DNA of 33,257 nucleotides from NCBI GenBank assembly GCA_017438975.1, contig JAFRUH010000008.1:1-33257 (forward strand), given 5' to 3'. The notes under the pieces were generated by a model that saw only the letters and a list, made by a program, of their open reading frames with translations, was not told where the DNA came from and did no database searches. This DNA is from Bacteroidales bacterium. Its GTDB lineage: Bacteria; Bacteroidota; Bacteroidia; Bacteroidales; UBA932. This document shows, one piece after another, positions 8,689 to 16,168 of the stretch. Each line of letters opens with the position of its first letter. The first letter of the stretch is position 1. The translations under genes were made by a program, and so were the position numbers.

Positions 8689-9342
8689 ATGACGACAAAT
8701 CCACCCATTATATTATACATACACGGGATGGGCGGCGGGGGCGACAGCCGGATTCCCCGCCTCCTGAAGGAAGGCATGGACGATGTCCGCATCTGCGTAC
8801 GGACCTATTCGTTCGATCCGGAAACCGCTGCAGCGCAGATCTCTTCCTGGATGGATGAACTCCGTCCGGCGCTGGTCATCGGAGAGTCGCTCGGTTCCAT
8901 CCATGCCCTTCGCCTGCGGAATGTACCGCATCTCTTCGTTTCGCCCTCGCTTCGTGCTCCCGACTATCTTTATGTCCTGTCTTTATTAGCCCTCATTCCG
9001 GGCGTTCCGTGGCTCTGCGGACGGATTTGGAGGCCTAAGGATGGGGACCGTCAGGCACTCCCGTTCCGCCCGGGAATCCTCCGGAAATACAAGGCGCACT
9101 GGAAAGCTGCGATTGCCAATGTCACCGGCCCCGGACGGAAGGATTATTATTACGCATTTTTCGGTTCCAGGGACCATTACCGTCGTAGCGGCGTCGTGAG
9201 CATCCGTCTCTGGGAGAAGTATTTCGGAGAGAACTATACGATCTACGACGGGACCCATTTCATGGAAGAAACCTACGTTTCCTCCCTCCTCATCCCCAAA
9301 ATCCGTGAAATACTGATTGGAAAAGTAGCCAAGAATGCGTAA
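8689..9342 (+). CDS. Alpha/beta-hydrolase fold protein
   Basis: A 217-residue cytoplasmic protein with an alpha/beta-hydrolase layout: a glycine-rich oxyanion loop after strand 1 (YIHGMGGGG, 10-18), nucleophile Ser67 in GESLGS, a candidate acid near Asp162 (GSRDHY), and the C-terminal His190 (YDGTHF). The substrate is unknown; small serine esterases or thioesterases of this size are common and often uncharacterised. The start at 8689 (MTTNPPIILYIHG) fits the fold and the promoter; the longer frame from 8635 crosses the promoter box. It is followed by an unknown lipoprotein whose own -7 box overlaps this gene's TAA stop. Confidence 0.75.
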   Translation: MTTNPPIILYIHGMGGGGDSRIPRLLKEGMDDVRICVRTYSFDPETAAAQISSWMDELRPALVIGESLGSIHALRLRNVPHLFVSPSLRAPDYLYVLSLLALIPGVPWLCGRIWRPKDGDRQALPFRPGILRKYKAHWKAAIANVTGPGRKDYYYAFFGSRDHYRRSGVVSIRLWEKYFGENYTIYDGTHFMEETYVSSLLIPKIREILIGKVAKNA

Positions 9343-9347
9343 ATTTG
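9340..9347 (+). promoter_or_regulatory. -7 promoter box overlapping the hydrolase stop codon
   Basis: TAAATTTG begins with the TAA stop of the alpha/beta-hydrolase gene and ends 6 nt before the lipoprotein ATG at 9354. The extended context GTAAATTTGC is shared with the box at 8673. A near-leaderless transcript is predicted. Confidence 0.55.
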
Positions 9348-9353
9348 CGAGTT

Positions 9354-10484
9354 ATGAAAAGAATTGAGATAAAATCGGTCCTGATCGTCCTTACGGCATC
9401 GCTGCTGATGCTCGGAGGATGCCGCGAGAATCAGACCCAGCGCAGGGAAACCATCCCTTTCGTGCGCCAGATCGCCGTCGATTCCTCCGGGACGTTCTCC
9501 CTGGTGCGGAATTACGATGAAACCGGTTCCGCCGGTTCCGTCGCGCTGTTCGGGAGTCCGAAGTCCGTCCTCCGCCTTGTCCGGGCATTCATGGAGTCCG
9601 ATATCTATGACAATATCGACGGGAAAGACAAGAAAGACGGCCTTCCGGATTTCGCCGGGGAAGTCTTCCACGTTTGCATGGACCCTCTTTATACACCGTA
9701 CAGCCATTTCCTCTCGAGCGATCCGGACAGCCTCCGGGAACTTACCGTCCGTTGCATTCTCCAGAGTCTCGATACCCTGAGCTATACGGATTCTTTCGAC
9801 CCTGAGTCCGTCGTTCCCAAGACCCGTTCCAAGGTGGTGGTCCTTTCTTCACCCTTGCAGGCCGAGTTCGGTCGTTTCGACGTCGATACCCTGTTCAAGA
9901 TGGCGGACAAGCGGATCAGTCTGATCGATCCGGTCGACGCGCTGCTGGAATCCGTTTCCGCAGAAACGCCCCGGCACCTTCTCGTCGTTACTTCCGATCC
10001 GGTTGCGGCAGATACCGCCTTTGCTTCGGTTACGAAACGGCTTGCACCCGGCTCGACACTGGATATCATGCCCTATCCTGAAGTCGGTCTCGACTTGAGG
10101 GCCTGTATCCGGAATTACAGTACGCTCGGGAAGAGCTATCCCGTCACGGAGCTGCTTCTCGACGAGGATGCCGAAGTCATTGAACAGTTGTCGGAAACCC
10201 TCAGGCAGATCCGGGACGATGTAGCGGAGGGAGACGAAATTCTCAGGCGCGGCATTTCGCAGGATTTCAAGATCGTAAACCAGACGGACGCCCTGGTCCG
10301 AAGCTGTTATTCGCTCCTCCGGAGAGAAAACCGTTTCACCCACGATATCGCCTATCCGAAAGCGCTTTATTACCAGGTGGAAGAGTCCATTCTCGGCGAA
10401 CCGGTCCTCGTCCGCGTCAGTGACCGGTATATCTCCTCCACCAGTTCGCGGATGAAAGAAATCCAGGCACAAATCAGTCATTGA
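9354..10484 (+). CDS. Lipoprotein of unknown function
   Basis: I do not recognise this family. It is a 376-residue protein with a type II signal peptide and lipobox LGGC (Cys23), so it should be an inner- or outer-membrane lipoprotein facing the periplasm. The mature part has alternating strands and helices (IALFGSPKSVLRLVRAF cut at GSPKSVLRLV, KVVVLSSPLQAEF, HLLVVTSDPVAADTAF) that resemble a two-domain alpha/beta, perhaps substrate-binding-like, fold, and ends in a helical region rich in charged residues. That reading is weak. I chose the ATG at 9354 because it gives a normal signal peptide. It is followed after one base by the exonuclease gene, so it is part of an operon with nucleic-acid enzymes. 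Confidence 0.75.
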   Translation: MKRIEIKSVLIVLTASLLMLGGCRENQTQRRETIPFVRQIAVDSSGTFSLVRNYDETGSAGSVALFGSPKSVLRLVRAFMESDIYDNIDGKDKKDGLPDFAGEVFHVCMDPLYTPYSHFLSSDPDSLRELTVRCILQSLDTLSYTDSFDPESVVPKTRSKVVVLSSPLQAEFGRFDVDTLFKMADKRISLIDPVDALLESVSAETPRHLLVVTSDPVAADTAFASVTKRLAPGSTLDIMPYPEVGLDLRACIRNYSTLGKSYPVTELLLDEDAEVIEQLSETLRQIRDDVAEGDEILRRGISQDFKIVNQTDALVRSCYSLLRRENRFTHDIAYPKALYYQVEESILGEPVLVRVSDRYISSTSSRMKEIQAQISH

Positions 10485-10485
10485 C

Positions 10486-11067
10486 ATGTTTAGACCGAGC
10501 ATCAGCGGAGAAGAAATCGGACAGTTGGAACTGCAGTCCTTCCCGGGAGAGATCGTCGTCATCGATTCCCTCGGGGAAGAGTTCGGCGAGGCGATCCGTT
10601 ACCTGAAACGGCAGAAGGTCCTCGGATTCGATACGGAGTCCAGACCGTGTTTCAACGCCGACCAGCCTCATTACGGTACGTCGCTCCTCCAGTTGTCCGG
10701 CCCGGGCAAGGCATTCCTCTTCCGGCTGAAAAAGATCGGCATGCCGAAAAGGCTATGTTCGATCCTGGCGAATCCTGACATCATCAAGGTCGGAGCGGCC
10801 ATCAATGACGATATCCGCGGGTTGCAGCGGGTCCATGGTTTTGTCGCCCAGTCCTTCGTCGACCTCCAGCAGCTGGCTCCTGAATACGGGATCCAGGACA
10901 AGGCGGTCAAGAAACTGACGGCCATCATCCTGGGGTTCAAGATTTCCAAGGCTCAGCAGCTCTCGAACTGGGAGGCCGAGACCCTCTCAGAACCGCAAAA
11001 ACGGTATGCGGCGACCGACGCCTGGGTTTGCCGTGAAATGTATCTCAAACTCCGGAAACATGGATAA
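10486..11067 (+). CDS. DEDDy-type 3'-5' exonuclease (RNase D / WRN-like)
   Basis: A 193-residue single-domain exonuclease of the DnaQ/RNase D superfamily. The metal-binding acidic residues are in place: D49-x-E51 (GFDTES, Exo I), Asp109 in NDDIRGL (Exo II), and Y174-x3-D178 (YAATDAW, Exo III, DEDDy type). It lacks the HRDC domains of RNase D, so it resembles the short WRN-like exonucleases common in Bacteroidetes. Whether it acts on RNA or DNA cannot be told. It starts 1 nt after the lipoprotein stop and overlaps the next gene by 8 nt, so it is tightly coupled to the rRNA methyltransferase; an RNA-processing role is a reasonable inference. Confidence 0.88.
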   Translation: MFRPSISGEEIGQLELQSFPGEIVVIDSLGEEFGEAIRYLKRQKVLGFDTESRPCFNADQPHYGTSLLQLSGPGKAFLFRLKKIGMPKRLCSILANPDIIKVGAAINDDIRGLQRVHGFVAQSFVDLQQLAPEYGIQDKAVKKLTAIILGFKISKAQQLSNWEAETLSEPQKRYAATDAWVCREMYLKLRKHG

Positions 11068-12253
11068 AATCATACTGAAACCCGGCCGGGAGGAATCCCT
11101 GCTGCGTTTCCATCCCTGGGTTTTTTCCGGGGCCATCGCCCAGATATCCGGCCGTCCCGCAGAAGGGGACCTCGTCGGGGTCTTCTCCTCGCGCGGGGAT
11201 TTCCTTGCCTACGGCCATTACCAGATCGGGTCCATCGCCGTGCGGATCCTGAGTTTCGACGAAGACGTCCTGGCTCCGGATTTCTATGAAAAAATGCTTT
11301 CCCGGGCGCTTCAGGTCCGGATTGCGGCCGGACTTCACGGAAGCGGTACGACGGACTGCTACCGCCTGGTCCACGGGGAAGGGGACAATCTCCCCGGACT
11401 GATCATCGACTATTATGACGGCGTCTGCGTGATGCAGGCCCATTCGGTCGGCATGTTCCGGGCCAAGTCCCAGATCCGGGATGCCCTGGTCGGGATTTAC
11501 GGTTCCTCGCTGAAGGCCGTTTATGACAAGAGTTCAGGCACGGCTCCCTTCAAGGCGGGTCTGGACCTCGTCGACGGATATCTCTACCGTGCCCCCGGTT
11601 TCACCGACGACGAACAGGTCGTCCGGGAAAACGGGAACCGTTTCTATGTCAACTGGACGGAAGGGCAGAAGACGGGGTTTTTCCTCGACCAGCGCGAGAA
11701 CCGCGCCGCCGTCGGCCGACTTTCCGGCGGCAGGAACGTGCTGAACCTCTTCTGCTATACGGGGGGATTTTCCATCTACGCGCTCCGGGGCGGCGCCCTC
11801 CACGTCGATTCGGTCGACAGCTCCCGGAAAGCGATGGACATGGTAGACCGGAACGTGGCGCTGAACGGATTCGATCCCTCCCTCCACGGTTCGTTCTGCG
11901 GGGATGCCATCGATTTCCTCCGTGACGTCCCGGACGGGAAATACGACCTCATCATCGTAGACCCTCCCGCATTTGCCAAGCATCGCGGGGCGCTGAAAAA
12001 CGCGCTCCGGGCCTACCAGAGGCTGAATGCGGCCGCGATTTCAAAGGTCGCCCCGGGCGGATTCGTGTTCACCTTCAGCTGCTCGCAGGTCGTCGACAAG
12101 GAAGCCTTCGCCCTGGCCGTATTCTCCGCCGCCGCCGAAACGGGAAGAAGCGTACGGATCCTCGACCGGCTCAACCAGCCTGCCGACCATGCCGTCAATA
12201 TCTATCATCCGGAAGGGGAGTACCTGAAAGGACTCCTGCTTTATGTAGAATAA
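11060..12253 (+). CDS. rlmI: Class I SAM-dependent 23S rRNA methyltransferase, RlmI-like
   Basis: A 397-residue protein with the RlmI layout: N-terminal PUA domain (about 1-75, FHPWVFSGAI), a central linking domain (DNLPGLIIDYYDG), and a Rossmann methyltransferase domain with the SAM loop CYTGGFS (232-238), the acidic end of strand 2 near VDSS, DPPAF (301-305) and the nucleophile Cys341 in FSCSQ. E. coli RlmI makes m5C1962 in 23S rRNA. The ATG at 11060 lies inside the end of the exonuclease gene and gives the family N-terminus MDKIILKPGREESLLR; the longer frame from 11006 is rejected. Related cytosine-5 rRNA methyltransferases with other sites exist, so the symbol is by similarity. Confidence 0.88.
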   Translation: MDKIILKPGREESLLRFHPWVFSGAIAQISGRPAEGDLVGVFSSRGDFLAYGHYQIGSIAVRILSFDEDVLAPDFYEKMLSRALQVRIAAGLHGSGTTDCYRLVHGEGDNLPGLIIDYYDGVCVMQAHSVGMFRAKSQIRDALVGIYGSSLKAVYDKSSGTAPFKAGLDLVDGYLYRAPGFTDDEQVVRENGNRFYVNWTEGQKTGFFLDQRENRAAVGRLSGGRNVLNLFCYTGGFSIYALRGGALHVDSVDSSRKAMDMVDRNVALNGFDPSLHGSFCGDAIDFLRDVPDGKYDLIIVDPPAFAKHRGALKNALRAYQRLNAAAISKVAPGGFVFTFSCSQVVDKEAFALAVFSAAAETGRSVRILDRLNQPADHAVNIYHPEGEYLKGLLLYVE

Positions 12254-12281
12254 GGATATCGGTGATCTTGTCCCGAAAAAA

Positions 12282-12313
12282 TTTGCACATATCGGGATTT
12301 GATTGTATATTTG
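12282..12313 (+). promoter_or_regulatory. Promoter of tRNA-Cys
   Basis: TTTG at 12282-12285 and TATATTTG at 12306-12313 are separated by exactly 20 bp, a near-ideal Bacteroidetes sigma-ABfr promoter. Transcription should begin around 12317, a few bases before the tRNA. An inverted repeat (TCCCGA at 12271-12276 and TCGGGA at 12292-12297) brackets the -33 box. Confidence 0.8.
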
Positions 12314-12323
12314 CTGACCCAAT

Positions 12324-12394
12324 GGTGATTTGGCCGAGTGGTTAGGCACAGGTCTGCAAAACCTGCTACAGCAGTTCGATTCTGCTAGTCACCT
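12324..12394 (+). tRNA. tRNA-Cys (GCA)
   Basis: A complete cloverleaf can be drawn. The acceptor GGTGATT (12324-12330) pairs with AGTCACC (12387-12393). The D arm is GCCGAGTGGTTAGGC. The anticodon stem CAGGT/ACCTG holds the loop CTGCAAA with anticodon GCA at 12356-12358. The T arm is AGCAG-TTCGATT-CTGCT. The discriminator base is T, as expected for tRNA-Cys, and CCA is not encoded. The variable loop is short. No duplicated 3' end suggesting an integrated element is visible nearby. Confidence 0.95.
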
Positions 12395-12400
12395 CAAAAG

Positions 12401-12425
12401 TCCCTCGCAGCAAGTCTGTGGGGGA
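12401..12425 (+). terminator. Hairpin between tRNA-Cys and the next gene
   Basis: TCCCTCGCAG (12401-12410) pairs with CTGTGGGGGA (12416-12425) over 10 bp with two G-T wobbles and a 5-nt loop. It is followed only by TTGTT, a weak U-tract, and the ATG of the next gene is 10 nt away. It may be a leaky terminator or the tRNA 3' trailer structure. Confidence 0.45.
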
Positions 12426-12434
12426 TTGTTCAAA

Positions 12435-12863
12435 ATGGAAGCGGAAAAGAAAAGGAACGAGACAGTTTTCTATGTCATCCTGGCACTCGCCGTGCTGATC
12501 GCAGGCGCTGCAGCCTGGTTTTATTTCTCCGGCAAAAAGGCTCCTGAGGCGGTTCCCGCCCAGATTTCCCAGCCCGTCGACATGAGTTTCCTGCAGAATC
12601 TGGAAGGGAATTATTCCATGAAAATGACTTCCGACGGGGAAACGAGTCTTACGAGCGCTTCCGTCCAGCGCATCGCGGACGACCGCTATTCCGTCACCAG
12701 GGTCACGGTTTACGGCCCGATGCATTATTCTTTCTCCTTTTCTGAGGACGGAAGTGTCTTCTCCGAAGAACTCGGCGCGGGATTTGCAGCGTACAAGGCC
12801 GGAATAGACAAGACTACCATCCGTTTTGAAAAGGAGAATATCGTATGCGAATTGACAAGATAA
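12435..12863 (+). CDS. Small single-span membrane protein of unknown function
   Basis: A 142-residue protein with a basic N-terminus (MEAEKKRNE), one transmembrane helix at about 11-31 (FYVILALAVLIAGAAAWFYF) and a soluble C-terminal part of about 100 residues rich in beta strands (GNYSMKMTSDGE, DRYSVTRVTVYGPMHYSFSFSEDGSVF), resembling lipocalin-like META or DUF-type envelope domains. I do not recognise the family. The frame is open further upstream into the tRNA gene, so the start must be this ATG or close to it. It overlaps the following lipoprotein gene by 19 nt, which implies coupled expression, with the flavodiiron gene next. Confidence 0.7.
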   Translation: MEAEKKRNETVFYVILALAVLIAGAAAWFYFSGKKAPEAVPAQISQPVDMSFLQNLEGNYSMKMTSDGETSLTSASVQRIADDRYSVTRVTVYGPMHYSFSFSEDGSVFSEELGAGFAAYKAGIDKTTIRFEKENIVCELTR

Positions 12864-13627
12864 CCGGTTTTGCCCTGCAGCTGTTCCTGCTCGTTTCCTG
12901 TGCGGGCGGTCCCGTTGAAGGATATGTACCCCAGGAAGAATATGACGATCTCAAGCAGGAATACTCCCAGTTGAAAGAGAGTTCTTCCGCGACCCGGGAC
13001 CAGTTTGTCCAGCAGGCCGAAGCCATGGACAAGATCCTTCAGGATCTCGCCCGAATTTCCGGCAGCACCGTGGTCCTGCGGTCCGATGTCGAAAAGGGGA
13101 CGGCCCGTCTCACCCAGGTTGAGCAGATCGAAAACCGCCTGGTGGACATCAAGACGAAACTCGACGGCCTGGACAATCTGACGAAGCAGAACGCCACCTA
13201 CCGGAAAGTGATTACAAGCCTCCGGAAGGTCATTGAGGAGAAAGAACAGGAAATCGAGTCCCTCAAGGGGGAGATCCGACGCAGGGACCAGACGATCTCC
13301 GAGCAGAATGAAACCATCACCCGCCAGTCAGGGACCATTTCCTCCCAGAATGAAACGATTACCTCCCAGCAGGAGAAACTCCGGATGGCGGTCGCGGAAC
13401 AGGCCCAGCTCCTCTTCCAGGCAGGGGTCGATTTTGAGAATCTCGGAGACGGATCCCCCGTCGTCCGCCGTCGCAGGGATAAGGAAAGGGTCATGGACCT
13501 GACCCGGGAAATGTATGAGAAATCCATCCTATACTACACGAAGGCGATGGAGACCGGCTATCCCGAGGCCCAGTACCGCATCAGTGCTGTCCAGGAGAAG
13601 ATCGCACAGCTTACGGAATCCAAATAA
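12845..13627 (+). CDS. Coiled-coil lipoprotein with heptad repeats
   Basis: A 260-residue lipoprotein (lipobox LVSC, Cys19). Residues about 30-190 are a long coiled coil rich in Glu, Lys and Gln. Around residues 148-178 there is a run of near-identical heptads, TISEQNE-TITRQSG-TISSQNE-TITSQQE, visible also as repeated DNA near 13290-13375. The C-terminal about 60 residues (EMYEKSILYYTKAMETGYPEAQYRISAVQEKI) form a helical hairpin that resembles a Sel1/TPR unit. It is therefore probably an envelope scaffold or spacer protein; no enzyme motif is seen. It overlaps the upstream membrane-protein gene and lies 9 nt before the flavodiiron gene. Confidence 0.8.
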   Translation: MRIDKITGFALQLFLLVSCAGGPVEGYVPQEEYDDLKQEYSQLKESSSATRDQFVQQAEAMDKILQDLARISGSTVVLRSDVEKGTARLTQVEQIENRLVDIKTKLDGLDNLTKQNATYRKVITSLRKVIEEKEQEIESLKGEIRRRDQTISEQNETITRQSGTISSQNETITSQQEKLRMAVAEQAQLLFQAGVDFENLGDGSPVVRRRRDKERVMDLTREMYEKSILYYTKAMETGYPEAQYRISAVQEKIAQLTESK

Positions 13628-13636
13628 ATCCTTTAT

Positions 13637-14821
13637 ATGATCAAAGCTATCTCACCTTCCATCAAGTATATCGGGGTCGATGACATCGATCTCGATCTTT
13701 TTGAAAGCCAGTATGTCGTCCCTGAGGGGATGTCCTATAATTCCTACCTGATCCTGGATGAAAGGATCGCCGTTCTCGATACTGTCGACGGTAGGAAAGG
13801 GGAGGACTGGCTCCGGAACCTGGAAGAGGCGCTTGACGGCTGCCGGCCGGATTATCTGGTCGTCCATCATATGGAACCCGACCATTCTTCCCTGATCCTG
13901 ACGGTTCTTGAGCAATATCCGGAGCTCCGTCTCGTTACTTCGGCGAAGTCCGTGGCGATGCTCGGCCAGTTCTTCGACGCCGCCGCTTTCGAAGGGAGGG
14001 TCCAGGTCGTCAAGGAAGGGGAGGAGCTTTCCCTCGGGACGCACACGCTCCGGTTCCTGATGGCTCCGATGGTCCATTGGCCGGAGGTCATGGTCAGCTT
14101 TGAAACGACTGAAAAGGTGCTTTTCAGCGCGGATGCGTTCGGAAAATTCGGTGCGCTGTCCAAGTGCGGCTATTTCGGGGAAGAAGACGATGACTGGGCT
14201 TGCGAGGCCCGCCGCTATTATTTCAATATCTGCGGCAAGTACGGCGTTCCGGTCCAGACGCTCCTGAAAAAGGTCCTTCCTCTTTCTCCGGAGGTCATCG
14301 CCCCCCTGCACGGCCCCGTGCTCCGGGAGAATCTCGCGTCCTATCTGGACCTGTACCGGACCTGGAGTTCCTACGGAGTGGAAACGGAAGGTGTTTTCAT
14401 CGCCTATGCCTCGATTCATGGTGGGACGGCGGAAGTTGCCGGAAAACTGGCGGAGATCCTCCGGGCAAAAGGTTGTCCGAAGGTTGCGGTCTCGGACCTG
14501 AGCAGGGACGATATGGGTGAAGCGGTCGAGGATGCGTTCCGTTACGGCCGGATGGTCGTTGCGGCGGCTTCCTATGACGGGGGGCTGTTCACGCCGGCCT
14601 GGCTCTTCCTCCATACCCTGCAGATGAAGGCCTACCAGCAGCGCCGGGTCGCCCTCGTGGAGAACGGCTCCTGGGCGCCGTCCGCCGGAAGGGTGATGAA
14701 GGAGATGTTCGGAGCGATGAAGGATATCACGCTGGTGGAACCCCTCGTGACGATCCGGAGCCGCATGAAAGATACGGACCTTCCTTCCCTCGAGGCCCTC
14801 GCCGACGCGATCCTAAAGTAA
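13637..14821 (+). CDS. fprA: A-type flavodiiron protein (FprA family)
   Basis: A 394-residue cytoplasmic enzyme that reduces O2 to water and/or NO to N2O, protecting anaerobes. The N-terminal metallo-beta-lactamase-like domain has a full set of di-iron ligands: His78-x-Glu80-x-Asp82-His83 (HMEPDH), His147 (MVHWPE), Asp166 (SADAFG) and His225 (PLHGPV). The C-terminal flavodoxin domain starts near residue 252 with the FMN-binding loop YASIHGGTAEVA. No C-terminal rubredoxin or flavin reductase domain is fused, so it is class A and needs an external reductant, such as rubredoxin or F420-like donors in other organisms. It is the last gene before a bidirectional terminator. Confidence 0.95.
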   Translation: MIKAISPSIKYIGVDDIDLDLFESQYVVPEGMSYNSYLILDERIAVLDTVDGRKGEDWLRNLEEALDGCRPDYLVVHHMEPDHSSLILTVLEQYPELRLVTSAKSVAMLGQFFDAAAFEGRVQVVKEGEELSLGTHTLRFLMAPMVHWPEVMVSFETTEKVLFSADAFGKFGALSKCGYFGEEDDDWACEARRYYFNICGKYGVPVQTLLKKVLPLSPEVIAPLHGPVLRENLASYLDLYRTWSSYGVETEGVFIAYASIHGGTAEVAGKLAEILRAKGCPKVAVSDLSRDDMGEAVEDAFRYGRMVVAAASYDGGLFTPAWLFLHTLQMKAYQQRRVALVENGSWAPSAGRVMKEMFGAMKDITLVEPLVTIRSRMKDTDLPSLEALADAILK

Positions 14822-14831
14822 TTAAAGGTTA

Positions 14832-14861
14832 TTATCGGAGAGGGGTCACCCTCTCCGATAA
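14832..14861. terminator. Bidirectional terminator between fprA and kbl
   Basis: A perfect 13-bp stem (TTATCGGAGAGGG at 14832-14844 with its complement at 14849-14861) has a GTCA loop. It fills the 46-nt gap between the convergent stops. T-rich or A-rich flanks are short, but position and stem strength argue for a shared terminator. Confidence 0.85.
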
Positions 14862-14867
14862 ATGGAA

Positions 14868-16055
14868 TTAAATGACTTTCAGTTCCTTACCGACCTTGAT
14901 AAACGCTGCGATCGCCTTGTCGAGGTGCTCGCGGCGGTGGGCGGCGGAAAGCTGGACGCGGATCCGCGCCTGTCCCTTCGGAACGACCGGATAATAGAAC
15001 CCGGTAACGAAGATCCCTTCTTCGGCCATCTTGGCTGCGAAATCCTGGGACAGCTTGGCGTCGTACAGCATCACGGCGCAGATGGCGGACTGGGTCGGCT
15101 TGATGTCGAAGCCGGCGGCCATCATCTTCTCACGGAAATACGTCACATTCTCGACGAGACGGTCGTGCAGGTCGTCGCTCTCCTTGAGCATCCTGAACAT
15201 CTCGATGCCCGCGCCGACGATCATCGGGGGCAGGGAATTGGAGAACAGGTACGGACGGCTGCGCTGGCGGAGCATATCGATGATCTCCTTGCGTCCGGTC
15301 GTGAATCCTCCGACTGCGCCTCCGAAAGCCTTTCCGAGCGTTCCCGTAAAAATATCGATGCGTCCATAGCAGTCGAATTGCTCGGCGACGCCGTGGCCGG
15401 TCTTGCCGACGACTCCGGCGGAATGGCTCTCGTCGACCATCACGAGGGCATCATATTTCTCGGCGAGGTCGCAGATCCTGTCCATAGGGGCGACATTTCC
15501 GTCCATCGAGAAGACGCCGTCCGTAACGATAATGCGGAAACGGCAGGCCTGGGCCTCCTGAAGCTTTGCTTCGAGGTCGGCCATGTCGGCATTGGCATAG
15601 CGGAAGCGCTGGGCCTTGCAGAGGCGGACGCCGTCGATGATCGAGGCGTGGTTCAAGGAGTCGGAAATGATAGCGTCCTCAGCCGTGAGCAGCGGTTCGA
15701 AAACACCTCCGTTGGCGTCGAAACAGGCGGCGTAGAGGATGGTATCATCCGTCTTGAAATAATCTGAAACGGCTTTTTCGAGTTCCTTGTGCAGGTCCTG
15801 GGTGCCACAGATGAAGCGGACGGACGACATGCCGTATCCGCGCTCTTTCATCGCCTTCTCCGCGGCCGCGACAAGGCGGGGAGAATCGGCAAGGCCAAGA
15901 TAATTGTTGGCGCAGAAGTTCAGCGCCTTGCTTCCGTCCTGAAGGGTGATTTCGGCACTCTGGGGGGAGGCGATATTGCGTTCACGTTTGTAGAGCCCGG
16001 CTTCGTCGATGGCCTTGAGCTCGTTCTGGAGATGCTGCTGGAATTTACCGTACAT
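14868..16055 (-). CDS. kbl: Glycine C-acetyltransferase (2-amino-3-ketobutyrate CoA ligase)
   Basis: A 395-residue PLP enzyme of the alpha-oxoamine synthase family that cleaves 2-amino-3-ketobutyrate with CoA to glycine and acetyl-CoA. Seen motifs are NNYLGL (51-55), the cofactor-stacking His136 (LNHASIIDG), Asp208 and His211 (VDESHSAG), and the Schiff-base lysine Lys242 (GTLGKAFGG). Serine palmitoyltransferase and ALA or AON synthases share this fold. The N-terminus MYGKFQQHLQNELKAIDEAGLYK, the high similarity pattern, and the divergent threonine dehydrogenase next door make Kbl the clear choice. Confidence 0.95.
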   Translation of the reverse strand: MYGKFQQHLQNELKAIDEAGLYKRERNIASPQSAEITLQDGSKALNFCANNYLGLADSPRLVAAAEKAMKERGYGMSSVRFICGTQDLHKELEKAVSDYFKTDDTILYAACFDANGGVFEPLLTAEDAIISDSLNHASIIDGVRLCKAQRFRYANADMADLEAKLQEAQACRFRIIVTDGVFSMDGNVAPMDRICDLAEKYDALVMVDESHSAGVVGKTGHGVAEQFDCYGRIDIFTGTLGKAFGGAVGGFTTGRKEIIDMLRQRSRPYLFSNSLPPMIVGAGIEMFRMLKESDDLHDRLVENVTYFREKMMAAGFDIKPTQSAICAVMLYDAKLSQDFAAKMAEEGIFVTGFYYPVVPKGQARIRVQLSAAHRREHLDKAIAAFIKVGKELKVI

Positions 16056-16085
16056 GATCTGGATTCTTTATTGAATTATCGTCTT

Positions 16086-16093
16086 CAAATTTA
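16086..16093 (-). promoter_or_regulatory. -7 promoter box of kbl
   Basis: The minus strand reads TAAATTTG, an exact consensus match, about 31 nt before the kbl ATG. It is part of the 113-nt divergent promoter region shared with tdh. Confidence 0.7.
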
Positions 16094-16136
16094 CCGAAAA
16101 AAATAAATAAACCGATAATTATTCCTTAAAATATGT

Positions 16137-16144
16137 TAATTTTG
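16137..16144 (+). promoter_or_regulatory. -7 promoter box of tdh
   Basis: TAATTTTG, an exact consensus match, lies 24 nt before the tdh ATG at 16169. The two divergent boxes are about 43 bp apart, close enough for one regulator to control both. Confidence 0.7.
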
Positions 16145-16168
16145 CGATGCTAATGAAATAACACTGAA

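Noticed and set aside
12324-12425. tRNA-Cys as an integration site of a mobile element
   Set aside because: No integrase, no duplicated tRNA 3' end and no compositional shift downstream within the window.
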